A stretch of 64,000 bases of DNA, taken from assembly GCF_009372235.1 (NCBI RefSeq), contig NZ_ML762924.1, positions 152,186 to 216,185 on the forward strand, read 5' to 3'. Numbering within the stretch: position 1 is the first letter of the stretch; each line of letters begins with the position of its first letter. Shown here in pieces: positions 35,087 through 43,212 of this stretch. The position numbers were made by a program, and so were the translations under genes. This stretch comes from Dickeya oryzae (GTDB lineage Bacteria > Pseudomonadota > Gammaproteobacteria > Enterobacterales > Enterobacteriaceae). The notes under the pieces were generated by a model. The model made no database searches and was not told where the DNA came from. It saw only the letters and a list, made by a program, of their open reading frames with translations.

Positions 35087-35985
35087 GTTTTTTGGTCTCA
35101 CGAGCCTGGTTGCTCGACGAAACGCCTGCCACACGCCGTCAGGCGGTGTGGGGGCAGCGTTACCGCCTGTGGCTGGGGTTTCGCACCAATCCGCTGGCGG
35201 TGATAGGGTTGATCATCATCGCGGTGGTGATGCTGCTGGCACTGGTGGCCCCCTGGCTGGCCCCTTACGACCCCGGTTTTCAGAATCTGTCTAACCGGCT
35301 GGCCGCGCCGTCTGCGGCGCACTGGTTCGGTACCGATGAACTGGGGCGCGATGTGTTCAGCCGTATTGTCTACGGCGGACGTACCACGCTGGGTATGGTG
35401 CTCGCGGTGGTGGCGCTGACCGCGCCCATCGGCCTGCTGGTTGGCTGTATCGCCGGTTATGCCGGTGGGTGGCTGGATAAAATCCTGATGCGGCTGACCG
35501 ATATCTTTCTGGCCTTTCCTCGGCTGGTGCTGGCACTGGCGTTTGTCGCGGCGCTGAAACCGGGAGTGGAAAGCGCCATTCTGGCGATTGCGCTGACCGC
35601 CTGGCCGCCGTATGCCCGGCTGGCGCGAGCGGAAACGCTGCAATTCCGTCATACCGATTTTATCGCCGCCAGCCGCCTGACCGGTGCCGCGCCGCTGCGC
35701 ATCATTCTGCGCCACATTATGCCGTTGTGTGTACCGAGCCTGATTGTGCGGGTGACGCTGGACATGAGCTCCATCATCATCACCGCCGCCAGTCTGGGCT
35801 TTCTTGGTATGGGGGCACAGCCGCCGTCACCGGAGTGGGGCACGATGATCGCCACTGCGCGTCGTTTCCTGTTCAACGCCTGGTGGGTGCCGCTGGTGCC
35901 TTGCGTCGCCATTTTCCTGACCTCGCTGGCCTTCAACTTTTTGGGTGATGGCCTGCGTGATGTGCTGGACCCGAAGGAGCGCTAA
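35083..35985 (+). CDS. Peptide ABC transporter permease (DppC type)
   Basis: 300 residues with the DppC/OppC N-terminal cytoplasmic tail, a first helix at about 40-60 (AVIGLIIIAVVMLLALVAPW), the HWFGTDELGRDVFSRI signature and an EAA loop around DFIAASRLTGAAPLRIILRH. Pairs with the DppB-type permease to form the channel. Its stop is directly followed by the ATG of the next gene. Confidence 0.9.
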   Translation: MSFLVSRAWLLDETPATRRQAVWGQRYRLWLGFRTNPLAVIGLIIIAVVMLLALVAPWLAPYDPGFQNLSNRLAAPSAAHWFGTDELGRDVFSRIVYGGRTTLGMVLAVVALTAPIGLLVGCIAGYAGGWLDKILMRLTDIFLAFPRLVLALAFVAALKPGVESAILAIALTAWPPYARLARAETLQFRHTDFIAASRLTGAAPLRIILRHIMPLCVPSLIVRVTLDMSSIIITAASLGFLGMGAQPPSPEWGTMIATARRFLFNAWWVPLVPCVAIFLTSLAFNFLGDGLRDVLDPKER

Positions 35986-36816
35986 ATGCTGGTGGAAATT
36001 GAGAATCTCCGTATCGCGTTTGCCAACCGGACAGAAACGTTTGAGGCGGTGCGTGGCGTTAGCTTCAGCGTCGGTAAGGAAAAATTCGCTATCGTCGGTG
36101 AAAGCGGTTCCGGTAAGTCGCTGACGGCCCGTAGCCTGATGCAACTGCTGCCCGGCAGCGCCCGTGTTCAGGCCGACAAGCTGAGCTTCGACGGTATCGA
36201 CCTGCGCGGTGCCAGTGAAAAAACGCTACGCCAGATTCGCGGTAAGCGGGTCGGTTTTATCCTGCAAGACCCGAAATATTCACTGAACCCGGTGATGACT
36301 ATCGGCCAGCAGGTGGCGGAAGCCTGGCGCGAGCACAAAGGCGGTAGCCGCCGTGCGGCAATGGAGGCGGCCATCGACCTGTTGGATCAGGTGCGCATTC
36401 GCGACCCGCAGCGGGTGGCAGGGCGTTATCCGCATGAGGTGTCGGGCGGTATGGGGCAACGGGTGATGATCGCCATGATGCTGGCACCGGACCCGGAATT
36501 ACTGATTGCCGATGAACCGACCTCTGCGCTGGATGCTACCGTGCAGGCGGAGATCCTCTGCCTGATTAACGATCTGGTTTCGCAACGTGGCATGGGGCTT
36601 ATCCTGATCAGTCACGATCTGCCGCTGGTGTCGCACTTTTGCGATCGCGTCGCGGTGATGTACGCCGGGCGGATCGTCGAACTGCTGCGGGCCAGCGAAT
36701 TGTTACAGGCGCAGCATCCCTATACGCAGGGGTTACTGGCTTGCCTGCCGTCGTTGAAACACCCACGCGCCCGGCTGCCGGTGCTGCAACGCGACCCGGC
36801 CTGGAGGGATGCGTGA
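35986..36816 (+). CDS. Peptide ABC transporter ATPase (DppD type)
   Basis: 276 residues. Walker A GESGSGKS near 38-45, Q-loop LQDPK, signature VSGGMGQR, Walker B LLIADEPTSALD and switch His in ISHDL are intact. The family's C-terminal oligopeptide-transporter extension (HPYTQGLLACLPS) follows. First of two separate ATPases of this importer. Confidence 0.9.
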   Translation: MLVEIENLRIAFANRTETFEAVRGVSFSVGKEKFAIVGESGSGKSLTARSLMQLLPGSARVQADKLSFDGIDLRGASEKTLRQIRGKRVGFILQDPKYSLNPVMTIGQQVAEAWREHKGGSRRAAMEAAIDLLDQVRIRDPQRVAGRYPHEVSGGMGQRVMIAMMLAPDPELLIADEPTSALDATVQAEILCLINDLVSQRGMGLILISHDLPLVSHFCDRVAVMYAGRIVELLRASELLQAQHPYTQGLLACLPSLKHPRARLPVLQRDPAWRDA

Positions 36817-36829
36817 TGGGGAAAAATGC

Positions 36830-37570
36830 ATGATTAACGTAGAAAACCTGCGCATTGCCTTCGGTAACCTCGAGGTGGTGAAAGGGGTGTCCTTCGCACT
36901 GGAGAGCGGTGACAGTTTCGGTATGGTGGGCGAAAGCGGTTCCGGCAAATCCACCATTTTACGTGCGCTGGCCGGGCTCAATACCCACTGGCAAGGGCGC
37001 ATCGAGTTTGGCGGCATGGCGCAATTAGCCCGACGGGATCGCAGCTTTTTTCGGCAGGTGCAGATGGTGTTTCAGGATCCGTATGGATCGCTCCATCCAC
37101 GCCAGACTATCGATCGTATTTTGCATGAGCCGTTGCTGGTGCACCGCTTCGATCGTGCTGAACAGCGTATCACCCGGGCGCTGGATGAAGTCGGCCTGCC
37201 TGCCGCGGCGCGTTTTCGTTTTCCCCATCAGCTTTCCGGCGGCCAGCGCCAGCGGGTGGCGATTGCCCGCGCACTGATCGCCGAGCCAGAAGTGCTATTG
37301 CTGGATGAACCGACCTCGGCGCTGGATGTCTCGGTGCAGGCGGAAATCCTCAACCTGCTGACAGACCTGCGTCAGGCGCGTAGGCTGACCTATATCATGG
37401 TCAGCCACAATCTGGCGGTGGTGTCGCATCTGTGCCAGCGCGTCGGTGTGATGCAGCATGGCGAAATGGTGGAACAGCTCAGTGTGGAAGACTTGCGGGC
37501 GCGTAACCTGTATCACCCCCACACGGCGGAACTGTACGATTTAAGCATGACGCTGGAGGAACCGGCATGA
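36830..37570 (+). CDS. Peptide ABC transporter ATPase (DppF type)
   Basis: 246 residues from the ATG at 36830 (an earlier frame to 36809 overlaps the DppD gene). Walker A GESGSGKST, Q-loop VFQDPYGSLHPRQT, signature LSGGQRQR, Walker B LLLDEPTSALD and His in VSHNL are present. Slightly short at the C-terminus compared with DppF. Overlaps the following serine-hydrolase gene by four bases (ATGA), so the peptidase is coupled to the transporter. Confidence 0.9.
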   Translation: MINVENLRIAFGNLEVVKGVSFALESGDSFGMVGESGSGKSTILRALAGLNTHWQGRIEFGGMAQLARRDRSFFRQVQMVFQDPYGSLHPRQTIDRILHEPLLVHRFDRAEQRITRALDEVGLPAAARFRFPHQLSGGQRQRVAIARALIAEPEVLLLDEPTSALDVSVQAEILNLLTDLRQARRLTYIMVSHNLAVVSHLCQRVGVMQHGEMVEQLSVEDLRARNLYHPHTAELYDLSMTLEEPA

Positions 37571-39078
37571 CATTACACTGGCAGCGCGCCATTGATGAAG
37601 CGCAGGCGATCACACAATCCTGGCATCAACCCGGTGAGCCGGGCGGTGCTATCACGTTATTCGATGGCGAACAGATCCGGGCTGCCTGTTGCGGTGGGCT
37701 GGCGGATTTGGCGCAGAACACCCCGTTTACCACTCAGAGCGTGGTACGTTTCGCCTCAGTCACCAAGCACCTGTTTGCCTCACTGGTGACGGGAGCGGCC
37801 AGTCAGGCACTGGCGCTGACGGACAGTCTCGAGAGGCATCTGCCGCAACTGACTGGCGAAAACGGTCAGGTGACGGTCGGGCAGGCGCTGGATATGACAT
37901 CCGGCCTGCCGGATGTGCGCGAAAGCCTGTCGCTGCTGGGGTTATCGGTGTACAACGCCACCTCGGCTGACAGCCTGCTGGCGTTTCTGGCGGAGAACGG
38001 CGAGCTGAATTACCCGGCGGGCAGCGAGATCTCCTATACCAACACCGGCTACCGGCTGGTGGAAGAAGCCTTGAAAGCTAAGGGCATTTATTTTGCCGAC
38101 CTGCTGTGCCAGCACATCAACCAGCCGTTGGGGATTGCCCTCAGCGCGCCGGAAACCTGGTTTGATATCGTGCCCGGACTGGTGCCGGGCTACTGGCGAG
38201 CGCCGCAGGGCTGGCAGTTATCCTGCGCCGGGTTGCATCTGTCTACCTCGGGTTGTGTCACCGGCAGCGTGCACGACCTGACCGTCTGGCTGCAAGCGTT
38301 GCTAATGAATCAGGGGCCGGGTGAGGGCGTGCTGGCACGGTTGTCCCAGCCGCGCTACCTGCGTGATGGCCGCGTGACTGGCTACGGGCTCGGTGTGGCG
38401 CACAGCCGCATCGGGTCGGCACAACTGGTAGGGCACGGCGGCTCTCACGCCGGTTACAAGAGTTACTTCCTGCTCGACCCGGTATCGCAGGCGGGGGTAG
38501 CGCTGGTCGCTAACCGCGAAGATGTCGCTACCTACGACAGTGTGCTGCGGGTGATGTCGGCGCTGCTGGGCCAGCCACTGCCCACGCGCGGCCACGACCT
38601 GACGCCGGGGTTGTATGTTGCAGAGCAGGGCGGGCACTGGCTGGAGGTACAAGGCCCAGGCGCTTGCTGGCTGGGGGCGACGGAAACGCTGTACCGTGGT
38701 GAAGAGCCAGGCGTGGCGGTGTCATTATCCAGCCATCTGCCGATGAGATTACGGCAGGACGGTATGGCGATAGCCGGAGAAATCGGCCACGCACCGTGTC
38801 GTTTCTGGCCGGTGGAAGCTGACGATAGCGTGGCGCGGCTGCAAGGCCGCTGGTACTGGCCGGACACCCGCAGTAAACTGGTGATCGACGGTGATCGTAT
38901 CGTGATGGGGCTCGGTCCGGCGGCGATAGCCGGTTCTCTGCAATCGCTTGGCAACGGCCGTGCACTGGCGACTGTGCAAGACGGGCCGTGGGAAAAACGG
39001 TTCTCGTTGTTGATACAAGACGGCTACCTGACGCTGTTACTGAATCGCAGCCGGGTGGTGCGGTATCAGCGCGGGTGA
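37567..39078 (+). CDS. D-aminopeptidase (DAP-like, beta-lactamase fold)
   Basis: 503 residues: an N-terminal penicillin-recognising serine-hydrolase domain (about 1-330) plus a C-terminal beta-rich part (about 340-503), the build of the D-aminopeptidase DAP of Ochrobactrum. Active-site motifs: Ser64-x-x-Lys67 (SVTK), Tyr157-x-Asn159 (YTN) and His290-Gly-Gly (HGG, standing in for KTG). DAP removes N-terminal D-residues from peptides. No signal peptide, so it would act on peptides delivered by the importer encoded just upstream. DAP-type activity rather than esterase is inferred from architecture and context. Confidence 0.75.
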   Translation: MTLHWQRAIDEAQAITQSWHQPGEPGGAITLFDGEQIRAACCGGLADLAQNTPFTTQSVVRFASVTKHLFASLVTGAASQALALTDSLERHLPQLTGENGQVTVGQALDMTSGLPDVRESLSLLGLSVYNATSADSLLAFLAENGELNYPAGSEISYTNTGYRLVEEALKAKGIYFADLLCQHINQPLGIALSAPETWFDIVPGLVPGYWRAPQGWQLSCAGLHLSTSGCVTGSVHDLTVWLQALLMNQGPGEGVLARLSQPRYLRDGRVTGYGLGVAHSRIGSAQLVGHGGSHAGYKSYFLLDPVSQAGVALVANREDVATYDSVLRVMSALLGQPLPTRGHDLTPGLYVAEQGGHWLEVQGPGACWLGATETLYRGEEPGVAVSLSSHLPMRLRQDGMAIAGEIGHAPCRFWPVEADDSVARLQGRWYWPDTRSKLVIDGDRIVMGLGPAAIAGSLQSLGNGRALATVQDGPWEKRFSLLIQDGYLTLLLNRSRVVRYQRG

Positions 39079-39491
39079 TCGTCGTCAGCTACCCATCGTT
39101 ATCATTAGCGGAACCGCTAAATCATAAATAATTTTAAAGTTTCTAGTGTTCTGGCCGTTAACCTCTTCAGTGTTTTATTGCTGATGACGTAGAGCCTATC
39201 CCAGTAGGCGTTATTGGCGTAGCCAGTTTGGACATGGACAGCGCGGAGAACCCGCAGCGTACACGGAGTACGCGAGGCGTTCGAGCACTGCCCAGGGCCA
39301 AAATGGCCAGTGAATAGCCCTAATGGGGTAGGCTCTTAAAGGGACTTTGCGTGAGCTGAGGTGTTCTTCACGGAAGACAAGGGCTGCAAAGTGACCGGGA
39401 GAGGATTTACAGCACCTGCTGTAGACCGGACAGAGCAGGCGTGAGTGCCGCTCTGTGACAGAAATAATGTCAACACATGGAAACTATTAAT
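39079..39491. other. Intergenic region with a MITE-like repeat
   Basis: No gene seen. It contains the 146-bp inverted-repeat element at 39191-39336; the rest shows no clear promoter for the following exported protein. Confidence 0.5.
39191..39336. repeat. MITE-like element with terminal inverted repeats
   Basis: Ends AGAGCCTATCCC and GGGGTAGGCTCT pair over 11 of 12 bases; the interior is GC-rich with short palindromes (GGCCAAAATGGCC) and no open frame. Size and form fit a miniature inverted-repeat element or enterobacterial intergenic repeat. No clear target duplication. Confidence 0.55.
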
Positions 39492-39962
39492 ATGTTAAGC
39501 AAAAAAAATATCCTGGGTGCCGCAATGACGGCGGTAATGATGTCTGCAGCTGGGGCTGCGTATGCCGGGCCTGCGGTGAGCATTACGTTTAAGAACTTGA
39601 GTGATGAAATCGCAACCTATAAGCCGATCACCACCAATGAAGTCAGCACCAATGCTATTGCTAATCCGAAGCCTACGACTCAAGTAGCAGCTAAGAATTC
39701 GATTACCTATACTGTACAAAACACAATCAGCCCTGACGCTAACGCCGCTGTCGTACGTTATACCATCGGCAGAAAGACCTGCGTATTTAGCACCACCTTT
39801 ATCAACACCATCGTGCCGGGCAGTGCGTTAACCGGCAAGATTCTGAAGTCACCGAAGTGGACCAAGAATGCCGAGGCGAGCGGTGGGGCGGTGTGTAACG
39901 CCACTATTACCTCACAAAGCCTTTCTACCTATGCGTGGAGCGTTGAGTTCACGATGAAGTAA
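39492..39962 (+). CDS. Small exported protein of unknown function
   Basis: 156 residues from the ATG at 39492 (an in-frame ATG at 39477 adds five). Signal peptide LSKKNILGAAMTAVMMSAAG with cleavage after AYA. The mature part is Thr/Asn/Ser-rich and beta-prone with two Cys (KTCVF and GAVCNA) that could form a disulfide, like small secreted or surface proteins. Family not recognised. Followed by a strong hairpin and the tandem gene family, but transcribed on its own by appearance. Confidence 0.65.
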   Translation: MLSKKNILGAAMTAVMMSAAGAAYAGPAVSITFKNLSDEIATYKPITTNEVSTNAIANPKPTTQVAAKNSITYTVQNTISPDANAAVVRYTIGRKTCVFSTTFINTIVPGSALTGKILKSPKWTKNAEASGGAVCNATITSQSLSTYAWSVEFTMK

Positions 39963-39972
39963 TCCCCATCTG

Positions 39973-40020
39973 GCGTTGCCTTTCTCCCCTCCCGAGGTCC
40001 GTAGCGGGGAGGGGCAACGC
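39973..40020 (+). terminator. Long hairpin after the exported-protein gene
   Basis: GCGTTGCC and GGCAACGC close a stem that continues through CTCCCC / GGGGAG. No T run follows, so it may terminate weakly or protect the mRNA end. Confidence 0.5.
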
Positions 40021-40089
40021 TATCCTGCCGATAATATCAAGCCAGGAGCCTGATGAAACGACACCTTGCGTTATTAACAGGAGCAGATT

Positions 40090-40854
40090 ATGACCAATAT
40101 TAACACCCTGAATTCGTCCTCTGCCTATAGTGAGGCGGCGTCGCTGACCCGTTCATCCGCAGCGGCACAGCCTGTGACAACCAGCACCGTGACTGACACC
40201 GCGCAGGCAACCGGTAGCGGTGGTGTGCAACTCTCCGGCATGGCGCGGTTACTGAGTGAGGCGGCGACACGTGCCGCGGCTCGCGATGCCAGCACGGACC
40301 GTAGTGGGCTGAAGGCGATAGCGGATGCGACTATCGAAAAACTGCTGGGGCCCGGTTATAACCAGAACAAGGCCGCCTACGATGCCGAAGTGCCGGACTC
40401 AACGGACCCGCAGCGACTGGCGCAGGCTACACAGGCGACTGATTTTTTGAACGGTAAAGGGACGAACCCGTTCAAGGGGATGTCACGCGATCAACTGGCG
40501 CTGATCACCTACGACGATAGCGGCGCATTTACCGTCAATGAGCGTCGGGCTGCCTGGGAAGAATCATATGATCAACATGCGAGTTGGTCACGTGAAGTAT
40601 CTGCCAGGATAATGGAAGAATATGAGCGCAAAGGCCGGGTATCGTCCAGCACCTATCAGTCGATTCTGGATCACTACCAGTCGCTGCCAGCGATAGAAGA
40701 AGCGCAATTGCCAGATGGTTACGCGTCGCAGCTGATGACGCTGATCCAGCAAGGTGGCAGTGATGATGCCCTGACCCGCCAGCAGGAGGCGCTGCGCCCG
40801 TTGCTGAATGCCCTGACGCTGCGGGCCGGGCAGGCGCAGGCAGTCCAGTCCTGA
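40090..40854 (+). CDS. Tandem family protein, copy 1 (putative exported substrate)
   Basis: 254 residues, no signal peptide, no Cys, hydrophilic; family not recognised. Three regions: a Ser/Thr/Ala-rich N-terminus (1-50), a conserved core (51-155, with NPFKGMSRDQLALITYDDSG) and a conserved C-terminus (196-254). Between the last two lies a block (about 157-195) that differs sharply among the three copies. Lack of Cys and of a Sec signal is common in proteins exported by type I-like machines, and the genes for such a machine follow directly. An AGGAG-like site precedes the ATG. Confidence 0.75.
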   Translation: MTNINTLNSSSAYSEAASLTRSSAAAQPVTTSTVTDTAQATGSGGVQLSGMARLLSEAATRAAARDASTDRSGLKAIADATIEKLLGPGYNQNKAAYDAEVPDSTDPQRLAQATQATDFLNGKGTNPFKGMSRDQLALITYDDSGAFTVNERRAAWEESYDQHASWSREVSARIMEEYERKGRVSSSTYQSILDHYQSLPAIEEAQLPDGYASQLMTLIQQGGSDDALTRQQEALRPLLNALTLRAGQAQAVQS

Positions 40855-40872
40855 CAGGTGATAAGAACAACG

Positions 40873-41634
40873 ATGGCTAACATCAATACCCTGAATTCCT
40901 CTTCTGCCTATAGTGAGGCGGCGTCACTGACGCGTTCATCAACAGCGGCACAGCCTGCTACCGCCAGCACTACAGGCACAACACAGGATGCCAGTAGCGG
41001 TGCACCGCAGCTTTCCAGCATGGCGCGGTTACTGAGTGAGGCGGCGACACGTGCTGCGGCTCGCGATGCCAGCACGGACCGTAGTGGGCTGAAGGCGATA
41101 GCGGATGCGACTATCGAAAAACTGTTGGGGCCCGGTTATAACCAGAACAAGGCCGCCTACGATGCCGAAGTGCCGGACTCAACAGACCCGCAGCGGCTGG
41201 CGCAGGCCACACAGGCGACTGATTTTTTGAACGGTAAAGGGACGAACCCGTTCAAGGGGATGTCACGCGACCAACTGGCGCTGATCACCTACGACGACAG
41301 TGGCGCATTTACTGTCAATGAGCGTCGGGCTGCCTGGAAAGAATCTAATGCCCAACATCAAGAATGGAAACGCGCTGTCGTGGCTAGGATGAATGAGGAG
41401 TACGAGCGCCAAGGCCGTGTATCGTCCAGCACCTATCAGTCGATTCTGGATTACTACCAGTCGTTGCCAGCGATAGAAGAAGCGCAGTTGCCGGATGGTT
41501 ACGCGTCGCAACTGATGACGCTGATCCAGCAAGGTGGCAGTGATGATGCCCTGACCCGCCAGCAGGAGGCGCTGCGCCCGTTACTGAATGCCCTGACGCT
41601 GCGGGCCGGGCAGGCGCAGGCAGTCCAGTCCTGA
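40873..41634 (+). CDS. Tandem family protein, copy 2
   Basis: 253 residues from the ATG at 40873 (the frame open from 40858 has five extra residues and no better site). Same build as copy 1. Differences gather in the N-terminal Ser/Thr-rich stretch (TTGTTQDASSGAPQLSS) and the variable block, here KESNAQHQEWKRAVVARMNE. The conserved core and C-terminus are the same. No Cys. Confidence 0.75.
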   Translation: MANINTLNSSSAYSEAASLTRSSTAAQPATASTTGTTQDASSGAPQLSSMARLLSEAATRAAARDASTDRSGLKAIADATIEKLLGPGYNQNKAAYDAEVPDSTDPQRLAQATQATDFLNGKGTNPFKGMSRDQLALITYDDSGAFTVNERRAAWKESNAQHQEWKRAVVARMNEEYERQGRVSSSTYQSILDYYQSLPAIEEAQLPDGYASQLMTLIQQGGSDDALTRQQEALRPLLNALTLRAGQAQAVQS

Positions 41635-41652
41635 CAGGCGACAAGAACAACT

Positions 41653-42417
41653 ATGACCAATATTAATACCCTGAATTCGTCCTCTGCCTATAGTGAGGCG
41701 GCGTCGCTGACGCGTTCATCCACAGCGGCACAGCCTGCGACAGCCAGCACAGTGACAGACACTGCGCAGGCAACCGGTAGCGGTGGTGTGCAACTCTCCG
41801 GCATGGCGCGGTTACTGAGTGAGGCGGCGACACGTGCTGCGGCTCGCGATGCCAGCACGGACCGTAGTGGGCTGAAGGCGATAGCCGATGCGACTATCGA
41901 AAAACTGCTGGGGCCCGGTTATAACCAGAACAAGGCCGCCTACGATGCCGAAGTGCCGGACTCAGCGGACCCGCAGCGACTGGCGCAGGCTACACAGGCG
42001 ACTGATTTTTTGAACGGTAAAGGAACGAACCCGTTCAAGGGGATGTCACGCGACCAACTGGCGCTGATCACCTACGACGACAGCGGCGCATTTACCGTCA
42101 ATGAGCGCAGGGCTGCCTGGGAAGAGTCGTATAGTCAGGAAAAAGCCTGGAACGAAGCAATGTTTGCCAAAGTGAAAGAGGAATACGATCGTACAGGGCG
42201 AGTGTCGGCCAGTAGTTATAGGTCAATGCTGGAACACTACCAGTCGTTGCCGGCGATAGAAGAAGCGCAGTTGCCAGGTGGCTATGCGTCGCAACTGATG
42301 ACACTGATCCAGCAAGGTGGCAGTGATGATGCCCTGACCCGCCAGCAGGAGGCGCTGCGTCCGTTACTGAATGCCCTGACACTGCGGGCCGGGCAGGCGC
42401 AGGCCACATCCAGATGA
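41653..42417 (+). CDS. Tandem family protein, copy 3
   Basis: 254 residues. N-terminus like copy 1. The variable block is the most divergent (ESYSQEKAWNEAMFAKVKEE, then DRTGRVSASSYRSMLEHY), and the C-terminal end is ATSR rather than AVQS. Last copy before the ABC exporter genes, which start 90 bases downstream after a ribosome site AAAGGACAGG. Confidence 0.75.
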   Translation: MTNINTLNSSSAYSEAASLTRSSTAAQPATASTVTDTAQATGSGGVQLSGMARLLSEAATRAAARDASTDRSGLKAIADATIEKLLGPGYNQNKAAYDAEVPDSADPQRLAQATQATDFLNGKGTNPFKGMSRDQLALITYDDSGAFTVNERRAAWEESYSQEKAWNEAMFAKVKEEYDRTGRVSASSYRSMLEHYQSLPAIEEAQLPGGYASQLMTLIQQGGSDDALTRQQEALRPLLNALTLRAGQAQATSR

Positions 42418-42507
42418 CAAGGACTGAGGATAGCGCTGAATGCGCCGTCTATCTAATGGATATAGTGCAGAGCCACGCACGATAAAAACAGAAGGATAAA
42501 GGACAGG

Positions 42508-43212
42508 ATGCCTGAGGCTGGCATAACGGATGCGCTTTGTTTAGAACACATTACTTATGCCTATGCGGCACAAACATCAGCGGTGCGACCAGTACTGCAT
42601 GATGTCTCATTGTCTATCCCCAAAGGGCAATCCTGCGCGATTGTCGGTGCATCGGGGTCGGGTAAAAGCACCTTATTGAACATCGCTGGTTTGCTGGATA
42701 GACCCACTTCCGGCCGCCTGTGGCTGGCAGGTTATGAAATGACGCAGGCGAGCGCCGACGAGCGGGCTGTGATGCGTAATCAGGCCATCGGCTTTGTGTT
42801 TCAGAGCTTCAACCTGCTGCCCCGGCTGAATATTCTGGACAACGTGGCATTGCCGCTGTGTTACCGGGGCATACCCTCCCATTCAGCCAGACAAAGAGCC
42901 CGGCACCAACTGGTGCGCGTCGGGTTGGCTGACCATCTTCATCATCGCCCTGCCAGTCTGTCTGGTGGGCAACGTCAGCGTGTTGCTATTGCCCGTGCGC
43001 TAGTGGGGGAACCGGCGCTGCTGTTGGCGGATGAACCTACCGGTAATCTCGATAGCGAAACCGCACGCGACATTATCGATTTGCTACTTACCCTGAATCG
43101 TGATCAGGCGGTGACACTGGTAATCGTGACACACGATAGGGCGATTGCCGGGCGCATGCAGCGGTGCATTCAGGTTCAGGATGGCCGGGTATGGGAGCGA
43201 CCTCATGCGTGA
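42508..43212 (+). CDS. MacB-type ABC exporter ATPase
   Basis: 234 residues. Walker A GASGSGKST (47-55), Q-loop VFQSFNLLPRLNI, signature LSGGQRQR, Walker B LLLADEPTGNLD and His in VTHDR are all present, typical of MacB/LolD ATPases made as a separate chain. The next gene overlaps its end by eight bases and encodes the permease. First of four coupled genes for a complete envelope-spanning exporter. Confidence 0.9.
   Translation: MPEAGITDALCLEHITYAYAAQTSAVRPVLHDVSLSIPKGQSCAIVGASGSGKSTLLNIAGLLDRPTSGRLWLAGYEMTQASADERAVMRNQAIGFVFQSFNLLPRLNILDNVALPLCYRGIPSHSARQRARHQLVRVGLADHLHHRPASLSGGQRQRVAIARALVGEPALLLADEPTGNLDSETARDIIDLLLTLNRDQAVTLVIVTHDRAIAGRMQRCIQVQDGRVWERPHA

Larger units (their letters stand above)
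40090..42417 (+). repeat. Three tandem near-identical gene copies (about 0.78 kb unit)
   Basis: The copies begin at 40090, 40873 and 41653. Their first roughly 460 bases and last roughly 180 are almost identical at DNA level. The variable block of about 100 bases lies at 40558-40660, 41338-41440 and 42120-42225. Short spacers (about 18 bases) are also similar (CAGG-GA-AAGAACAAC). This is recent duplication with focused divergence or gene-conversion-driven homogenisation of the flanks. Confidence 0.9.

Noticed and set aside
40090-42417. CRISPR-like array
   Set aside because: The repeats are whole genes of about 780 bases, not short repeats with spacers.
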